A DNA stretch of 64,000 nt from Plantago elongata (GCA_036897095.1 JAYMSP010000085.1:25153-89152), one strand, 5' to 3'; positions 35,853 to 48,677 are shown, counted from the first letter of the stretch. A program made the numbers and translations. Notes: generated from the sequence alone by a model not told the origin.

Positions 35853-38014
35853 ATGAATATCTTCAGATTCGCCGGTGATATGACGCATTTGATGAGTATT
35901 CTAGTCCTTCTCCTCAAAATCTACGCCACCAAATCATGTTCAGGTCACCATTTCTCGATCACTCTTCATTTTCTCCTGCATTTGTCTTCGGATTTTATTT
36001 TCAGCTCCAATATGCCGATTAATCGACAACGATAATTTTTTTGTTTGTGTTGAATTGATCGCGCCAGGTATTAGAATTTGGATTAGGATAAATTAATGTT
36101 TTGTTGTTAAGTGTCTGTGGTGTATCGGAGGTTTGATCTGGCGTTTCTGAGGGGTTTAGGGAATTTCTATCTCAGTAAGATCGCTTTTGTTTATTCTAAG
36201 CTTGTGGTGTCGAATTTTGGAACGGAGATGCTGATATTGTATTGTATTGAACATTTGTGCTGTAGCTGGAAGTTGTTGAAATATACATTAATTGTGCTTT
36301 GTGCCCCTAATTTCACATTTCTCTACGTGAAAATTCTTATGGATGTTTCTGTGTACAGATTGTAGATGGTGTGTTTGAGATGTGCAGACAGGCAATTTGA
36401 TTCTGGTAGTTAATCGTGTATGAGTCGAAATATGAGCCTTAAGAGTGATACATGCTCTCAGATACTTACAATTGATGGTTTAGTCGCGTGTCAAATTTTG
36501 TTCTATTTAACATAAGGCTTACTATAGGACAGGACTAAAATATGTGTGCCTTTCACGAACAGATGTCTTAATGGTGTATATTGGTACAATTGAAATGCCT
36601 CTTCGTAGCTGATTATGTTGTGCTTTCTTATGAATGGAGAATCTGATGGATTAGGACCTTAACGGAGTTGCATTTTACTCAGGGATTTCGTTGAAGACTC
36701 AGGAATTGTATGTTGTGGTGTTCTTGGCCCGGTACCTGGATTTGTTTACCGACTTTATATCTGTGTATAACACTGTCATGAAGGTGGTGTTTATTGGAAG
36801 CTCTCTGGCAATTGTATGGTGCATGCGGTTTCACCGAACTGTGAAGAGATCCTATGATCGTGAGCAAGACACTTTTAGACATTATTTACTTGTGGCAGGT
36901 AGTATTGCCTTGGCATTTCTGGTTCATGAGAAGTTCAATTTTCAGGAGGTCAGTTAATTGGTTATTTATGTCCGGAAATCTTGTGTAGTTACGATAACCA
37001 CGATTTAATTGTTTTCTAGTAGTATCATAAAAGATTTACTTAAGAACGCTGACAGAGCACAGCTGCGCTTTCAAGTATGTTGAGAACTTATGCTTGCATA
37101 CAAATATACAATCAATGTGAATCTCGCCTGGTTTTCCTCCTGATACTTATGCACATCTCATTATTATGATTATATAGTTCTACTTAAAGATGTTTATTTA
37201 CACATCTTATTTTCATGTCTCATATCTGATGCATTATGCATATAAATTCATGTCAGACTTGATTTTCGTATGTGATTTACTTTCATTCTGCATATACATT
37301 GTTTAGACTTCACATACGTTCTTGATTCACTATGATTCTGCATGTAATGTTGCCATTGGGTTTTTATAATTTGATTGAATGACATGGCCTTGTACTTTGT
37401 GCACACTGTATTTGTTTCAGATACTTTGGGCTTTCTCCATATACCTGGAAGCAGTTGCGATTCTACCTCAGTTGGTTCTATTGCAGAGAGGTGGAAATGT
37501 GGACAATTTGACTGGACAATATATTTTCTTCCTTGGGTAAATTGATATCTTTATTAATTAGACCACGATATACTGCTAAACCGTACTCTTTTCGCCAGAT
37601 TTGCTACTGTCTCTGTTATAGAATTTACAGGACTTCAAAATAGTTATTACTCTCTCCCTCACCGTCTTACAGGGCTTATCGAGCACTCTACATTCTGAAC
37701 TGGATTTACCGCTATTTTACTGAGCCACGTTTCACCAGATGGATTTGTAAGTCATTTAAAAGCTTTCTAGATGATTCTTTGGCTTTGCTTGGTATTTATT
37801 TAACCTCCTGTCCCTTTTCATTCAGCTTGCTTATCCGGCCTTGTGCAAACAGCTCTATATGCAGACTTCTTCTACTATTACTTTATCAGGTCAGATGCTC
37901 TAGACATAATTTGCTAATCCAGTTTCCAGATTCTAGAATCTCAACTTAACTCGGAAACTGCAATCTTTTCATTGCAGCTGGAAAAATAACTCAAAATTGA
38001 AGCTACCCGCCTGA
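35853..38014 (+). CDS. ERD2: ER lumen protein-retaining receptor (K/HDEL receptor)
   Basis: There are six exons: 35853-35943, 36683-36948, 37421-37536, 37673-37746, 37826-37889 and 37978-38014. They total 648 nt, or 215 aa, the normal ERD2 length. The protein has seven membrane segments: [20 protein letters not shown], then [89 protein letters not shown] and [17 protein letters not shown], ending [11 protein letters not shown]. Family role: binds the C-terminal H/KDEL signal of escaped ER residents in the Golgi and returns them via COPI vesicles. Conserved features are intact, including the FTDF and YxxLYILNW regions. The ATG at 35853 gives the expected N terminus. A purine/CT leader (TTCTTCTTCTTCTTG) precedes it. 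Confidence 0.96.
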
Positions 38015-38700
38015 AACATATTATAGAAAAAGGTAGATGATAAACAAAAAACTGATCTGAGATTCACAGCTAACGTACCATGAATACTTCTACTGATCTA
38101 CTGTGGCTTTATCGTCAAGTGATGTAAGTGAGTTAAAATTTTCGATGAAGCTGAGGTGACGATATATATATAGGGATAAATGTTTGTCCAGTTTTAGAGA
38201 TATCTATGTGATGGGTTTTTGTTGTTCATATGAAGTTCTGGTGGATTGTAAGTTTGAATGGTAATCTGATGGCAAGAACCCTCTCCATTAAAGCAGATCC
38301 TTTTGCTCTGTGCTTATTTACCTTTGACTGTGTTCTTTCGTCGTCCTGTTGTATTTCTTCTTCCCATTCATAACTTGTCAACAAGAGAAATACTATGTGT
38401 TTGTGTATTAGGCTTATCGTAATGTTATGGACGGTTCACGAGTCATGAGTGTGTGCCATATGTTTTGGCAATATCCACTACTTAGGAGTACATTATTCCG
38501 TTGCTTATAAAATATTAGGAAACAAGCATGCTGATAACAAGAATCGCTCAGTTTATATAGCTCTGCACACAAGGACATGTCCATTGTTCAAGTTGTTAGG
38601 GAAGCTTGAGTTGGCTTGTGTACTTAACTTAGTCGCGATAATACTACTTTTCAAATTCAATTATAATTGATGTAGATGTTCATAATCTACAATAGAAAAG
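38015..38700. other. 3' flank of ERD2, no gene recognised
   Basis: Probable ERD2 3' UTR followed by spacer. The 73-codon frame at 38449-38670 has no recognisable motif. Confidence 0.5.
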
Positions 38701-38705
38701 TTAGA

Positions 38706-39388
38706 TGTTTGATTTGGGGGTACCAGCGACCTGCAAGACAACACGAAAGAAAATGCTAGAATGTAAGATTCAAATGGGATACCTCGAGTGGACTCCAACG
38801 CACAAGCCAGTGAGTCTGGAAGATGTGAAATAAACTGTAAATAAATGAAGGGAGGTATGATTTATCCTGATTGAGATTGTGTGACTCTCTTGGCGGTTAG
38901 GATGAGCTAGCAAGATGATTAGGCGGTTAGAAGGATCTAGCAAGATGATAAGCTGCTAGGAGGAGTCAGCCAGATGATCGGTCGGCTAGGCGGATGGTTG
39001 AATGGACTAGGTGAGGTTGGATGTACGTTTCGAGGATGCGAAGATGCAGTGATGGAGTTTATGGAAGAGATGATGTTAGGAGACGATTGCAGAGAGATAG
39101 CTTTTGTTGTTAGGGTTATGCCAATACGTAGTTTCTAGGGTTCTGCTAGTAATTATGTAGATGCTAGATATCAGATGTCCTTTAGGTTCCCTTTCTCCTC
39201 CTTTTTATAGATATAGCTGTACCAACTGGTTGATTCCCATCACTCCCTTATTTGTCGGGATTTAGTTGGAGAATGATTCTACTCACTTCCCAGTCTTAGT
39301 AACTGACTCCTGTCGTGGTGGGAGATGATGGATGTAGCTGGAGAATGGGTCTTCCACATCTCTAAGTTACCACCCGCAGGTCCATCCA
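38706..39388 (-). mobile_element. Probable solo LTR of a retrotransposon
   Basis: Read on the minus strand, the segment has an LTR layout: a TATA box (CTATAAAAAG at 39201-39210), a leader-like stretch, then GGCTTGTGCGTTGGAGTCC (about 38783-38802) and CTTGCAGGTCGCTGGTACCCC near its end. This block is typical of the U5 of plant Ty3/gypsy LTRs. Candidate ends are TG...CA with imperfect 5-bp flanks TTAGA (38701-38705) and TTAGC (39389-39393). No gag/pol lies nearby, so this would be a solo LTR. The exact ends are tentative. Confidence 0.5.
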
Positions 39389-39727
39389 TTAGCCCTTGGG
39401 CTTGTGCTGGCTGCACCTTGGGTGAGCTGTTGGATTTGATGCATTGATCCAATCAAATTGGTTAGGACGTAGTCAATGGTTATTGGATTGATCCAATTCA
39501 TTAATTGAAATCTTCATGTAGATGAGTAGTTGGTGATTATGCCAACTTGAGTTATCGAATTCAAAGTCCACCCAGATACAAGTAGTTTATAGAATAATTA
39601 GACCTTGTCTAGGGGCATTATAATTTGAGAAAACAATGTTGAAGCAACCAAATAATGCATTATCCTACGTTGCTACTAAGTGATCATACCACCTATTTCT
39701 ACCATCATACTAGTAGAAGACTACTTG

Positions 39728-39831
39728 CTCGTACTTAATATACTATCCAAGTATGTGATAGTATGAATATCTTGATTTCCTCGTACTTAATATACTATCC
39801 AAGTATGTGATAGTATGAATATCTTGATTTC
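39728..39831. repeat. 52-bp tandem duplication
   Basis: Two exact-period copies (39728-39779 and 39780-39831) of a unit starting CTCGTACTTAATATACTATC. They are virtually identical, so the duplication is recent. Confidence 0.92.
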
Positions 39832-39962
39832 ATTCTTTACTTCTCCTTACGCACACCATCAAAGTATTAATGTGTGATAAATTACACCATGATGCTAGTT
39901 ACTCATTTCTCATCCAGGCATGCTACGACGGTGCATGCATTTGTGCTTGTGTACGTAACTAA

Positions 39963-40638
39963 GACAGCCCCCAATGGGGGCGTCGTGGTGCGCCGTGGCG
40001 CGCGCCGCGCCATCGCGCCCCCATCGGGGCCCTGATGCTGCGCCAATGAGCGCGGCATCGGCTCCCGCACCGTGTCACGGTGCGTATGGCGTCTGACAGC
40101 AGCCTGCTGCCACGTACCCTTGCTGTTTTTTTGTTTTGTTTTGTTTCTTTATATTTTGTTCAATTTCAAACGCGAATAACTTGGAAAATATAAATGTAAA
40201 AAATATATAAAAATTACCAACGGATTCGTCTTTTCGAGATCTACGAATAAAGACCACTCTCGATTATTTTTTGATCATTCCATCTCACACTCATTTTCTC
40301 TCTCAATTAAACTTAAAATTATAAAACAACATCTAATAATTCAATTTTATTAATTTCAACTTCTAAACACTACTATAATATATTAAATATATTTTTAGCA
40401 AAATAAAAAATATATATATTTTTAAAATTTTATACCTTAAAAAAATTATAAAACGACTTAAAACAATGCAATTTCATTAATTTCAACATCTAAACACTCT
40501 TATAATATGAATAATATATAAACAAAAATTAAAAAAATTAAAATTTTTTGATGACGTGACGACGACGACGCGACGATGATGCGCCACAATTGGAACAAAA
40601 CGACGACGCGCCGTCGTCCGTCATCATTGAAAATGGTC
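39963..40638. mobile_element. Tourist-like (PIF/Harbinger-type) element with GC-rich ends
   Basis: This 676-bp element is flanked by the 3-bp direct repeat TAA (39960-39962 and 40639-40641). The ends are inverted: GACAGCCCCCAATGGGGGCG on the left against GACCATTTTCAATGATGACG from the right; most mismatches are C/T or G/A transitions. Both subterminal zones are unusually GC-rich (GCGCGCGCCGCGCC on the left, GACGACGCGCCGTCG on the right), while the centre is very AT-rich. There is no transposase, so it is non-autonomous. Confidence 0.65.
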
Positions 40639-41090
40639 TAATGGAATGTGTTTGTTCGAGCATATACATGTCATGGATCATCATGATAGTCATTCATATG
40701 CTAGTCATGGTATGATTCTGATACATCACATGTCCAGTACAAGTAATAATTCAAACAATTTGGTGGCTATTGTTTTATGTGAGGAGGAAATTTGAAAATG
40801 AATTTAAGAAAAAATGATTCTTTACACACTGTGAAGTTGAAATCAGGTGTAGTGTATCTGTTCAGCACTTTTTATTACAAAAATATAGAGAAAAAATGTA
40901 AACCATTTCAAGATATTCTACTGGAAAAATAGGAAATTGGAAAACAAAGGAAGAAAAACTCCCATTCAAAATTGGCTGCCAAGTAGTCAACTCTCTTTGA
41001 CACCTATTACCAAATGTCCACCGTGTCAAACTCCTATTCGCTCGTTTCCGTGGCACTGCCCAATTCATACTCACTCGCCACGTAGATCTA

Positions 41091-41098
41091 TCTATAAA
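41091..41098 (+). promoter_or_regulatory. TATA box of SEC61 alpha copy B
   Basis: CTATAAAG lies about 140 bp upstream of the 5' UTR splice donor (41235/41236) and is followed by a plausible start-site region, which fits a transcript beginning near 41125. No equally clear TATA box is seen for copy A. Confidence 0.5.
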
Positions 41099-41124
41099 GG
41101 AAAAATACTGAAATCCACGTTAAT

Positions 41125-44100
41125 CCAAACCATTTCGACTGACGCCTCCTTTAAAATATCGAAAGCCTGCAAGAAAAACCCAAAACCATTCTCAAGCTGT
41201 TTGCGAACAGATCTTCTACCTCACAGATCTGTAAGGTACATTTCTCTAACCTTTGATGAATTCATTTTAAGTTCTCGATTCAAATGTATGTTGCTGCGTA
41301 ATCCAAATTGCAATTCGGTTTCCAATTATGCTCTTGTGTGTCAGTGTATGAAGCATTTGATTGAGATGATTAGGGTTTATGATCGTGAGATCGATTTGCT
41401 CGTTTCGAGATTATTTGATCCGAGTAGTTTTTGTTTTTGGTCGGTGAATATTTGAAGTGCTATTTGTGATTATGAATTATACTACTCTTATCATCGATGA
41501 AGTAGATTTAGATTGGTTAATGAGCTGAAATTAGCTAGACTCTAGATCTTAGGTTGCAAGTTGTTGATTATTTTCTGCATGGAGTTAATCTAGTATGTGC
41601 TCATGCTGATCGAAACTTTATCAGTAGCTGATTTTGACTTGCAATCGATCGTTATTTTGATGCTAGTTAGTTAATTATCAAGTCTTATATTGGGGAATTT
41701 TAATTAAGAAGGCATGTGTTTGGTTTTTCTGGTTATTCTAAGGCTTCTGTTGTTCTGCATGAATTGTTATAAAAGACGACATACAGTGCAGGTTTAATGT
41801 GATATAATTTGGTGTTTAATGCAGGCTTGAGTAGTTATCGTATCCGAAAATGGGGGGAGGATTTAGGGTTTTGCATTTGGTCAAACCATTCCTCTCTATT
41901 CTGCCAGAGGTCCAGAATGCCGATAGGAAGATTCCCTTTAGAGAGAAGGTCATCTACACTGTGATTTCTCTGTTTGTCTTCCTTGTATGCAGTCAACTTC
42001 CACTGTATGGCATACACTCTACGACCGGGGCCGATCCATTCTACTGGATGCGTGTCATTCTTGCCTCAAACCGTGGTACTGTCATGGAATTGGGTATCAC
42101 GCCAATTGTCACCTCTGGATTGGTGATGCAACTTCTGGCTGGATCGAAAATTATTGAAGTTGACAACAATGTCCGCGAGGATCGTGCTCTTTTGTAAGTG
42201 ATGCAGTCTGTATTGACAACATAACTGGATTTATTTTTGTTTCCCTATTGTGGCTATATATGCGTTGCATCCAACGGAATTGATGTGAACCTTCCAATCT
42301 TCTGATTTCAGTTGCATTTTTGAAAATTTGATTGATAAGCTTTAGAAATTAGATGTTAACTGTGAAACTAAATGGTTCATGACTTCGAGCATCTGCCTAG
42401 CCTAGAATTTGATGTTATTGTCGATGGATTTCATTACTGTTGCTAGAATATGTTTATTGATGAATATACTTGTTTCTTTTGCTTAGAAATGGAGCTCAGA
42501 AGCTGTTGGGTATCCTGATTGCGATTGGTGAAGCTGTCGCTTATGTCCTCTCAGGAATGTATGGAAGTGTTGCTCAACTTGGGGTTGGGAATGCCATGCT
42601 TATAATTGCCCAACTGATCTTTGCTGGTATTATTGTGATATGCCTGGACGAGCTTCTCCAAAAGGGTTATGGTCTTGGTTCTGGAATCTCCCTGTTCATT
42701 GCCACCAATATCTGGTAAGAAGCGGAAATCTTTTCTTTCAGATTTGAACATCGTGATTTTCACCAATTTAATTTTCGACTTTCATGTTTGCAGTGAAAGT
42801 ATTATCTGGAAAGCTTTCAGCCCCACAACTGTCAATAGCGGCCGTGGTGCTGAATTTGAAGGGGCTGTCATTGCATTGTTCCATTTGCTTATAACCAGAA
42901 CAGATAAAGTCCGTGCACTTCGGGAAGCATTTTACCGGCAGAATCTCCCAAATGTGACCAATCTTCTAGCCACAGTCCTGATCTTCCTTATTGTCATCTA
43001 CTTCCAAGGTTTCCGAGTTGTGTTGCCTGTGCGATCTAAGAATGCTCGCGGGCAACAAGGTTCTTACCCAATCAAGCTGTTCTACACCTCGAACATGCCC
43101 ATAATCCTTCAATCTGCACTGGTGTCCAACCTTTACTTCATTTCTCAGGTACTGTGAGGAGTCTTCGTCTCTCTCTCTCTTTCACTGTGCATACTGCAAC
43201 TTATCTGTTGTATGTTGGAATTGTGTTTTTTTTTTTTTTTTGACAACTTCAACTATTCTTTTACAGTTGTTGTACAAGAAGTACGGTGGGAATTTCTTGG
43301 TGAATTTGTTGGGCAAGTGGAAAGAATCTGAATATTCAGGTCAATCAATCCCTGTCGGTGGCCTTGCTTACTATGTCACTGCTCCCTCGAGGTTCGTCAT
43401 ATCTGTTAATAATTAAGTGAAAAATGGATAACGCGTGTTTACTAGTTGCATAAGAATTTTGATTGGTGAAATTGATCAAAATGATCTTCATTTGCACTTT
43501 AACCTTGTTATAAATGCTGACATCTTTTCTGTATATTTATTTTCTAGCTTAGCAGACATTGCGGCAAATCCTTTCCATGCTCTCTTCTACATTGTCTTCA
43601 TGCTTACAGCATGTGCTCTGTTCTCAAAGACCTGGATTGAAGTTTCTGGATCCTCGGCGAGAGATGTTGCAAAGCAGCTTAAGGTAAGATGATCGTGATC
43701 TTCTCTAGTTCTATAATGCTCCAACACTGATCTTGAGTTCTTGATAGTCCTTAAAAATCTTTGTATTAAAATCCTTTATTCAATTTTGGATGCTTATGTT
43801 CATACATACCTCTGGTGCAAATTTTATGAGCATTGAGACTAATTTTCTTAAGCTGTCACATACTTTTCTTGATAGTCCACTATGCTTTCGCAATGCTGCA
43901 TAATGGTGCAAAATAATCATGATTGAGACCTTTTTTTATACCTATTTTACATGCAGTCCTTGATAATCCATTATGCTTTCTTGAGACAACATAAATTTTG
44001 CTTCATGTTTTTCCCTTAAAGTTGCTGAATTATTTCATTCAATTCGTCGAATTGAGATAGATATGTGTTCGGATCGCTGCTTACCTTTATCAGTGAATTA

Positions 44101-44403
44101 CTTGGTTATATTGTCGTGTTGCAAGAACAAATGAGGTCTTAACCGGGTCTGTTATCTTCACAGGAGCAACAAATGGTCATGCCAGGGCATAGGGATTCAA
44201 ATCTCCAAAAGGAACTTAACCGATACATACCAACTGCAGCTGCTTTTGGAGGAATGTGCATCGGTGCACTAACTGTCTTAGCCGATCTAATGGGTGCCAT
44301 CGGTTCAGGAACTGGAATTCTCCTTGCTGTAACCATTATCTATCAGTACTTTGAGACCTTCGAGAAGGAGAAAGCAAGCGAGCTAGGCTTCTTTGGATTT
44401 TGA
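41125..44403 (+). CDS. SEC61A: Sec61 translocon alpha subunit, copy B
   Basis: Coding exons: 41850-42193, 42487-42714, 42794-43148, 43267-43391, 43548-43683 and 44164-44403. They total 1,428 nt, or 475 aa. Each exon has exactly the length of its counterpart in copy A (344, 228, 355, 125, 136, 240). A 5' UTR intron (41236-41824) is also shared. By eye the proteins differ at only 13 of 475 positions, all conservative or in loops (for example F17I, I43V and, in exon 4, FGG to YGG and GIW to GKW); the last 79 residues are identical. Introns have diverged in length and sequence. The product is the ER protein-conducting channel. The intact frame and mostly silent DNA changes indicate that both genes are under purifying selection. 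Confidence 0.97.
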
Positions 44404-45037
44404 TAGCATTTTGAAATACTTGTAGGGAGGTCTAACTCGAAACTAGTGAATGTGTACCTTTCTGTATTGTGTTTAGAGCTGGGTTAAGACCCTTTTTTTG
44501 AACTATATATATGGTGTCATGCTCCTCGAGAATCCAAGTAGCTAACAGTGTTATTAGACGTCCCTAATTTGATCAACTGTGAAAGATAACATTAGAGTAG
44601 GTCTGCTTGGATTGAGGCTCAACTCTGTTTTGCTATTCATACATTATTTTTTTTGTTCACAGCTTCTAAAAGTTTTAGTCACGAAAACTTCAAATTCGAA
44701 TCGTCACTTTTGCACTTTGAATTACAATTCTTTCAATGTAATTTGCATTTCAACTCTTTTTTCAATGCTTAATAAACCAAACACTACAAAGGCACACCAC
44801 ATGGTATTGGTAGACATCCAAGTTATTGCTCAGTATTGACAAACAAATGGATCCTTCACACTGATCTCTTGTAATATACTTGAAACTGCAACTGTACGTC
44901 TGTTCAGTTGCCACTTCCGGGACCTCATCACTGAAACCGATAGCCTTTCCAGTTGGCAACTAGGGGACAACATTAAGTTGAAAGTCTTTGCATTTCTGCA
45001 ATAGCTCGGGCGTAGTTACTGATCCAAAAGACCATGC
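44404..45037. other. Convergent 3' spacer
   Basis: The region between the stops of SEC61 alpha copy B and ABCI6 contains both 3' UTRs. Short frames (44579-44839 plus strand, 44762-44959 minus strand) have no recognisable content. Confidence 0.65.
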
Positions 45038-48000
45038 TCAAGAAATTGCCTTGTAGCCTCCTTTTTCCAATTTTTCAGCTAAGGAAATATCTCCAGTGTT
45101 TACTATTCTTCCATTCTCCTGCAATTGCAAATGACCTATCAGTTAATAGTACGGTTTTGAGTGAAGAAAGGATGAGACCGTAGATTTTATGACATATATA
45201 TCAGCTGGTAGCATTCTTCACAAGTCACAACAAATCATCCAGCACAAAAGGAAATAGCTACCTAATCGAAACCTGCAATTAGACATGCTTACCATGATGT
45301 GAATATAGGTTGGCTTAATGAATTCTAGTAGGCGTAAATAGTGGGTGATCATCAAAATTGAATTCTTTGGTGTGCGGAGTTTGTTAACTGCTTTCGCGAC
45401 ATCTCTGAGAGCATCAACGTCTAAACCAGAATCAATTTCATCTAATATAGCCAAGTCTGCGCCAAGGACCTGTGACAACGAAGATGATTTTTAACAAACG
45501 ATCTTTTGTAATACCAGCAAATACTTGAAATCACTTTTCATACCATCATATAAATTGTAATCAATGGAGAAAAATGTACACCAGTGATCAGTAAAATGAA
45601 GTACCAGGATATCATACTCAGAACAAGTGAACCATCTTAGAAACACAAAATTATTGAAGCAAATTACTGCCAGATGACTACAAGGTAAACATAGTATTTG
45701 TTTGAGCAAGCAAAATAACAATATAAATAGACATCTTAGGCAGGATGCTTCAGTTTAAAGTTTTCTCATCAAATCATCCAAAAAAAAACACAGTTTACAA
45801 AACAATTTTGCTCTAAGAATTCTGCCAAATCCAAACCTCAAGTATGAAGAGAGGCTAGAAATTTATTCATTGATATCAAAGTCCCAGCACTCAGCCCCGT
45901 GTGCTTCATCATAACTCACAAGACCAAATTTTTAACATGAATAATTATGTCTGGAAAATTGAACCCTGGTCTTGGCATTAGATGGTGGCTCTAATATTAT
46001 GAAAATATCTACCTCATCTAAAATCTCATGCTTGTTGAGGTGTTGCATATTCAGTAATTTACATTTTCTTCCCAACATTGTCAATAATTTTTTCCTCACT
46101 GTCTAGTCATAGTGGCTATGTTAGTTCCTGTGTCTACATATTGGCTCTGAACAGTCATGATAATAGCATCCTCACACATGATATTGTCTATAACATTAGT
46201 TCAAATGTAACAACCAACAACCCTAGATTTTCATGTTTAACAAAAGCAGGAATCAGTATCTGATGAACTCAAGGATTTAAAAGAACATTGATGAACCAAC
46301 AAACAGAACTAATTTAAGGTCGAATGTATAACAGATAAACGGGTGAGTTTACTCCAACTATGATAATTCATTACCGCAAGTTGCAAAATTTCGTTGCGCT
46401 TCCTTTCTCCTCCACTAAACCCTTCATTGACATTTCTGTTCAAAAAATCCAACTTCATATTCACGAGCTCAAGTTTTGGCGCTACATAACCATAGAACTG
46501 CAACAACATATCAAAAGTTAAAACAACATAAATCTAATATGACAGTTTAAGTCCCCTCGTCGAAAAAGAACAACAAGGAGGAAGATGAGGAATGAATACA
46601 ATATGTACTGACACATACAAGTCAAGAACCACACCACTAGACAATTGTGATAATGATGAATGTATACTGATGCAGATGAACTATAATCAAAATTAATGCT
46701 TCAATTACAAAGTACTACCTCAATTGGACCAAGTTCTGGTTGACCAAGTTTCCTCATCCGAGCATTGTATGCCATGTTCAAGAAATCAATATTGCAAACT
46801 CCAGGGATTTCAACTGGTGACTGAAAGCTCATAAATAATCCAGCAACAGCTCTATCCTCTGGCGCCATTTCAAGTAAATCTTGACCTTTATACATGATAC
46901 TGCCTCCAGTTATTTCATAATCTGGATGTCCAACAAGGACCTAAAGAAATAAAACATCACCAAAAAGTCCAAAGAAACAAGATTGCTGTTGGTTCTTTTT
47001 TATGTCCTTTTCTCTCTTCCATAAAAAATGTAAAATCTAGATAAAGCAACTAGACATAGAGAGACCTTGTTTATGAAGAAACTTATGGAAAAACAATGAA
47101 CAAACCAACTAAATATATAGCAAGATCGAATACCATGCTTTGTATATTATTGCTCATTCAAACTTTAATAAACACTGGCTAGGTAATAAATAATCAGGGT
47201 CTCTTTTTATGCTCCTTTAAACTGAACTACTTATGAAACCATGTAATGTTAGCTACAGGTGCAGTGAAGAAGAGCGGATCACCCAGAATATATATGTACT
47301 TTAGTTAGTAACTTAGTATCTCTATGAGGAAAAACAAGGTGCACAAATGATAAAACAAAGTATATATAACCCTTAATTATGACTATCAGAATATCATTAG
47401 GTGGACTATATTTGCTTTACTTTGTTTCAGGCAAACACAACACAAATATGAGATAATCTTAAACTGAATGATCCTTTATAAACAAGTCATCATAGGGTAC
47501 CTTACTACATTTATGGTATCAATTAAGTTATTCAAACAGCAGCATAATCAGAGTTATTACAAACCAAACTTAGCTCACTTCAACTTTAGCTAATAAGAGG
47601 ATGAAACTAGGAATACGTAACGAGAACACTGCCATAACACATTTAATCTCACGCTCACCTCATGCCAAGAACTGAAGAACCTCATCATAATTCTCCACCA
47701 AACAATAGGAAAACCAGCTCGTCCGATAAAATTATATTTTCATTCAGTAATCAAACAGAAGCTATCACCTTTACGGGCCAAATTGACTAACAAACAGCAT
47801 TTTGTAGATAATAAGCTCGAGTCTCGTCACAAGTACTCCTACATATGAGCTAAAAGTTCAAAAGATTCAAATGCGCAGAAAATGCACTGACCTTAGCAAA
47901 TGTACTCTTTCCAGAACCATTCTTCCCCATCACAGTGTGTACCTTTCATCATCATTCACAATGAAATTTCAGCTCAAAAATCGACAATCAAAACCAAAAT

Positions 48001-48360
48001 TCAATTCCATATAAATGACGCAACTAAGCAATAACCTGACTTGCTCTCAATCAACTTAATTGCACAATCAAACAAATTACAATCCAATTGAATTGAATTC
48101 AATACCTCGCCTTCATGTACAGTGAGATTAACCCCTTTCAAAATCGACTGCTTCGATTCTGCAATCACGGCAGTTAGGTCTTTCACTTCGAGCAGGAGCT
48201 TCGGCGGCCCACCACCGTCAGCAGCGGAGGACGACCGAGAGTCGACGGCGACGGTTGCTCTGAGCGTGAATGAGCGAGATTGATTGAAACGGCACCGTTT
48301 AGGCCCATTCGATAACAATTTGCAGCTTTTGAAGGGAATAATTGGAGCTGAGAGAGCCAT
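45038..48360 (-). CDS. ABCI6: ABC transporter I family member 6, plastid SufC
   Basis: There are six exons on the minus strand: 48106-48360, 47892-47942, 46719-46940, 46375-46497, 45293-45469 and 45038-45118. They total 909 nt, or 302 aa, all in phase 0. The N-terminal 55 residues are Ser/Arg/Lys-rich with few acids, a typical chloroplast transit peptide. Then comes a soluble ABC ATPase: Walker [10 protein letters not shown] (91-99), Q-loop region [12 protein letters not shown], signature FSGGERKR (203-210), Walker [13 protein letters not shown] with the catalytic Glu at 228, and the H-loop His in MITHYLRLL. These are the hallmarks of SufC, the ATPase of the SufBCD scaffold for plastid Fe-S clusters. 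The start MALSAP at 48360 fits the family. An in-frame ATG at 48450 would add 30 residues. The gene is divergent from HCF173. Confidence 0.96.
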
Positions 48361-48677
48361 TGCTGTAATTGATGAGAGAAAAAGCTTTGAGCTTGCTGAA
48401 GAAGAAGAGACAAGCCAGTTAGATTCGGTTATTCTTCTCGAGAATACCAAGAAAAGTCGCTTCTTTTTCTCATATCCAATAAAAAAGAACGATTTTTAAT
48501 ATAACTGTGTTACTGTAGGTGAAGGCACAGTAGAAATATGATCCCAAAACTGTGATTAATGATTATGCTTGTTGGTGTTATTATGTGGTGTACGTTAATT
48601 CTCCAGCAATTTCCATTGCCATTGTAAATAAAAGCACTGTACTTTCTTCTTCTTTACTTTCCTACACTTGGATAACA
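48361..48677. promoter_or_regulatory. Shared divergent promoter, ABCI6 / HCF173
   Basis: Only 317 bp separate the two start codons, so both 5' UTRs and both promoters must fit here or overlap the genes. CT-rich tracts typical of plastid-protein gene leaders occur on each side (TTCTTCTTCTTTACTTTCC before HCF173; TTCTCTCATC before ABCI6). I see no clear TATA box for either gene. TATA-less promoters are common for photosynthesis-related genes. Confidence 0.6.

Noticed and set aside
39963-40110. GC-rich stretch as a CpG island or rDNA fragment
   Set aside because: It forms one arm of a TAA-flanked inverted-repeat element, and no rRNA motif is present.
40937-41455. 172-codon plus-strand frame upstream of SEC61 alpha copy B
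   Set aside because: It covers the promoter, leader and the start of the 5' UTR intron and has no domain; the splice donor at 41236 falls inside it.
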